From positions 68,045,374-68,109,373 of the forward strand of contig NC_087065.1 of the NCBI RefSeq assembly GCF_963678635.1: a stretch of DNA of 64,000 bases, given 5' to 3'. The position numbers and the translations under genes are program-made. The notes below the pieces were generated by a model. It was not told the origin of the DNA. It searched no databases and was given only the letters and a program-made list of their open reading frames with translations. This document shows, in pieces, positions 63,838 through 64,000 of this stretch. The DNA comes from Symsagittifera roscoffensis. Lineage: Eukaryota; Xenacoelomorpha; Acoela; Convolutidae. Within the stretch, counting starts at the first letter, position 1, and the number at the start of each line of letters is the position of its first letter.

Positions 63838-63920
63838 GAGCACGGATCATGGTGGGCCTCGAACATCCGACCTTTCGATTGAGAGGCGGTGACGTAACCA
63901 CTTCACCACCGCTCCCCTAA
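63838..63920 (-). repeat. tRNA-derived SINE head (minus strand)
   Basis: On the minus strand: GGGGAGCGGTGGTGAAGTGG followed by TTACGTCACCGCCTCTCAAT and GGTCGGATGTTCGAGGCCC. Box A (TGGTGAAGTGG) and box B (GATGTTCGAGGC) are at tRNA spacing. The acceptor stem does not close, so a SINE head or tRNA pseudogene is favoured. Confidence 0.6.
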
Positions 63921-64000
63921 AAAAACTTATAACCAAATATTTCTGGAATTATGTCTTTTTATGGCCTGTTTGTGCCTGTATAAACTGAACTAATTGCCAT

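Overview
The window is AT-rich nuclear DNA from an animal, probably an aquatic invertebrate; I cannot name the species. The evidence is split genes with GT-AG introns, conserved metazoan proteins (an RBM39/CAPER-alpha-like splicing factor and an LMBRD1-like lysosomal membrane protein), a complete animal-type Polinton/Maverick, several decayed LINEs, tRNA-derived SINEs and many small inverted-repeat elements. There is no bacterial-style gene packing outside the Polinton.

Layout: 1-1400 holds a decayed LINE (minus strand). 4590-29359 holds the last six exons of the RBM39-like gene (plus strand); the RS domain and start of RRM1 are not in the window. Its third intron (6495-26262) cuts the RNP1 motif of RRM2 and contains an 18,746-bp Polinton at 6747-25492, bounded by a perfect 6-bp target duplication (CACACC) and long terminal inverted repeats. 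29360-36523 is intergenic DNA with repeats and a LINE fragment. 36524-38173 is an intronless B-box/coiled-coil (TRIM-like) gene. 38174-43494 is repeats, including a hAT-like MITE with an 8-bp target duplication. 43495-56715 holds the first nine coding exons (352 codons) of an LMBRD1-like cobalamin exporter; its eighth intron (47467-56195) carries a LINE encoding a 2A-like motif. 56716-64000 is the next LMBRD1 intron or intergenic DNA, with a minus-strand LINE interrupted by a large fold-back.

Polinton gene order: leftward, protein-primed family B DNA polymerase (N-terminal zinc fingers, one intron) and an NLS-bearing protein of unknown role; rightward, about 14 closely packed and often overlapping genes, among them an HUH-like protein, a DEDD-like protein, two small paralogues, a small membrane protein, the packaging ATPase, the integrase, the penton-like minor capsid protein, a basic core-like protein, the double jelly-roll major capsid protein and the adenain-like protease. 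Replication, integration, packaging, maturation and capsid functions are all represented. Four of these genes are broken by a single frame change at a homopolymer run while the main structural and polymerase frames are open, so the copy is either young or carries assembly indels.
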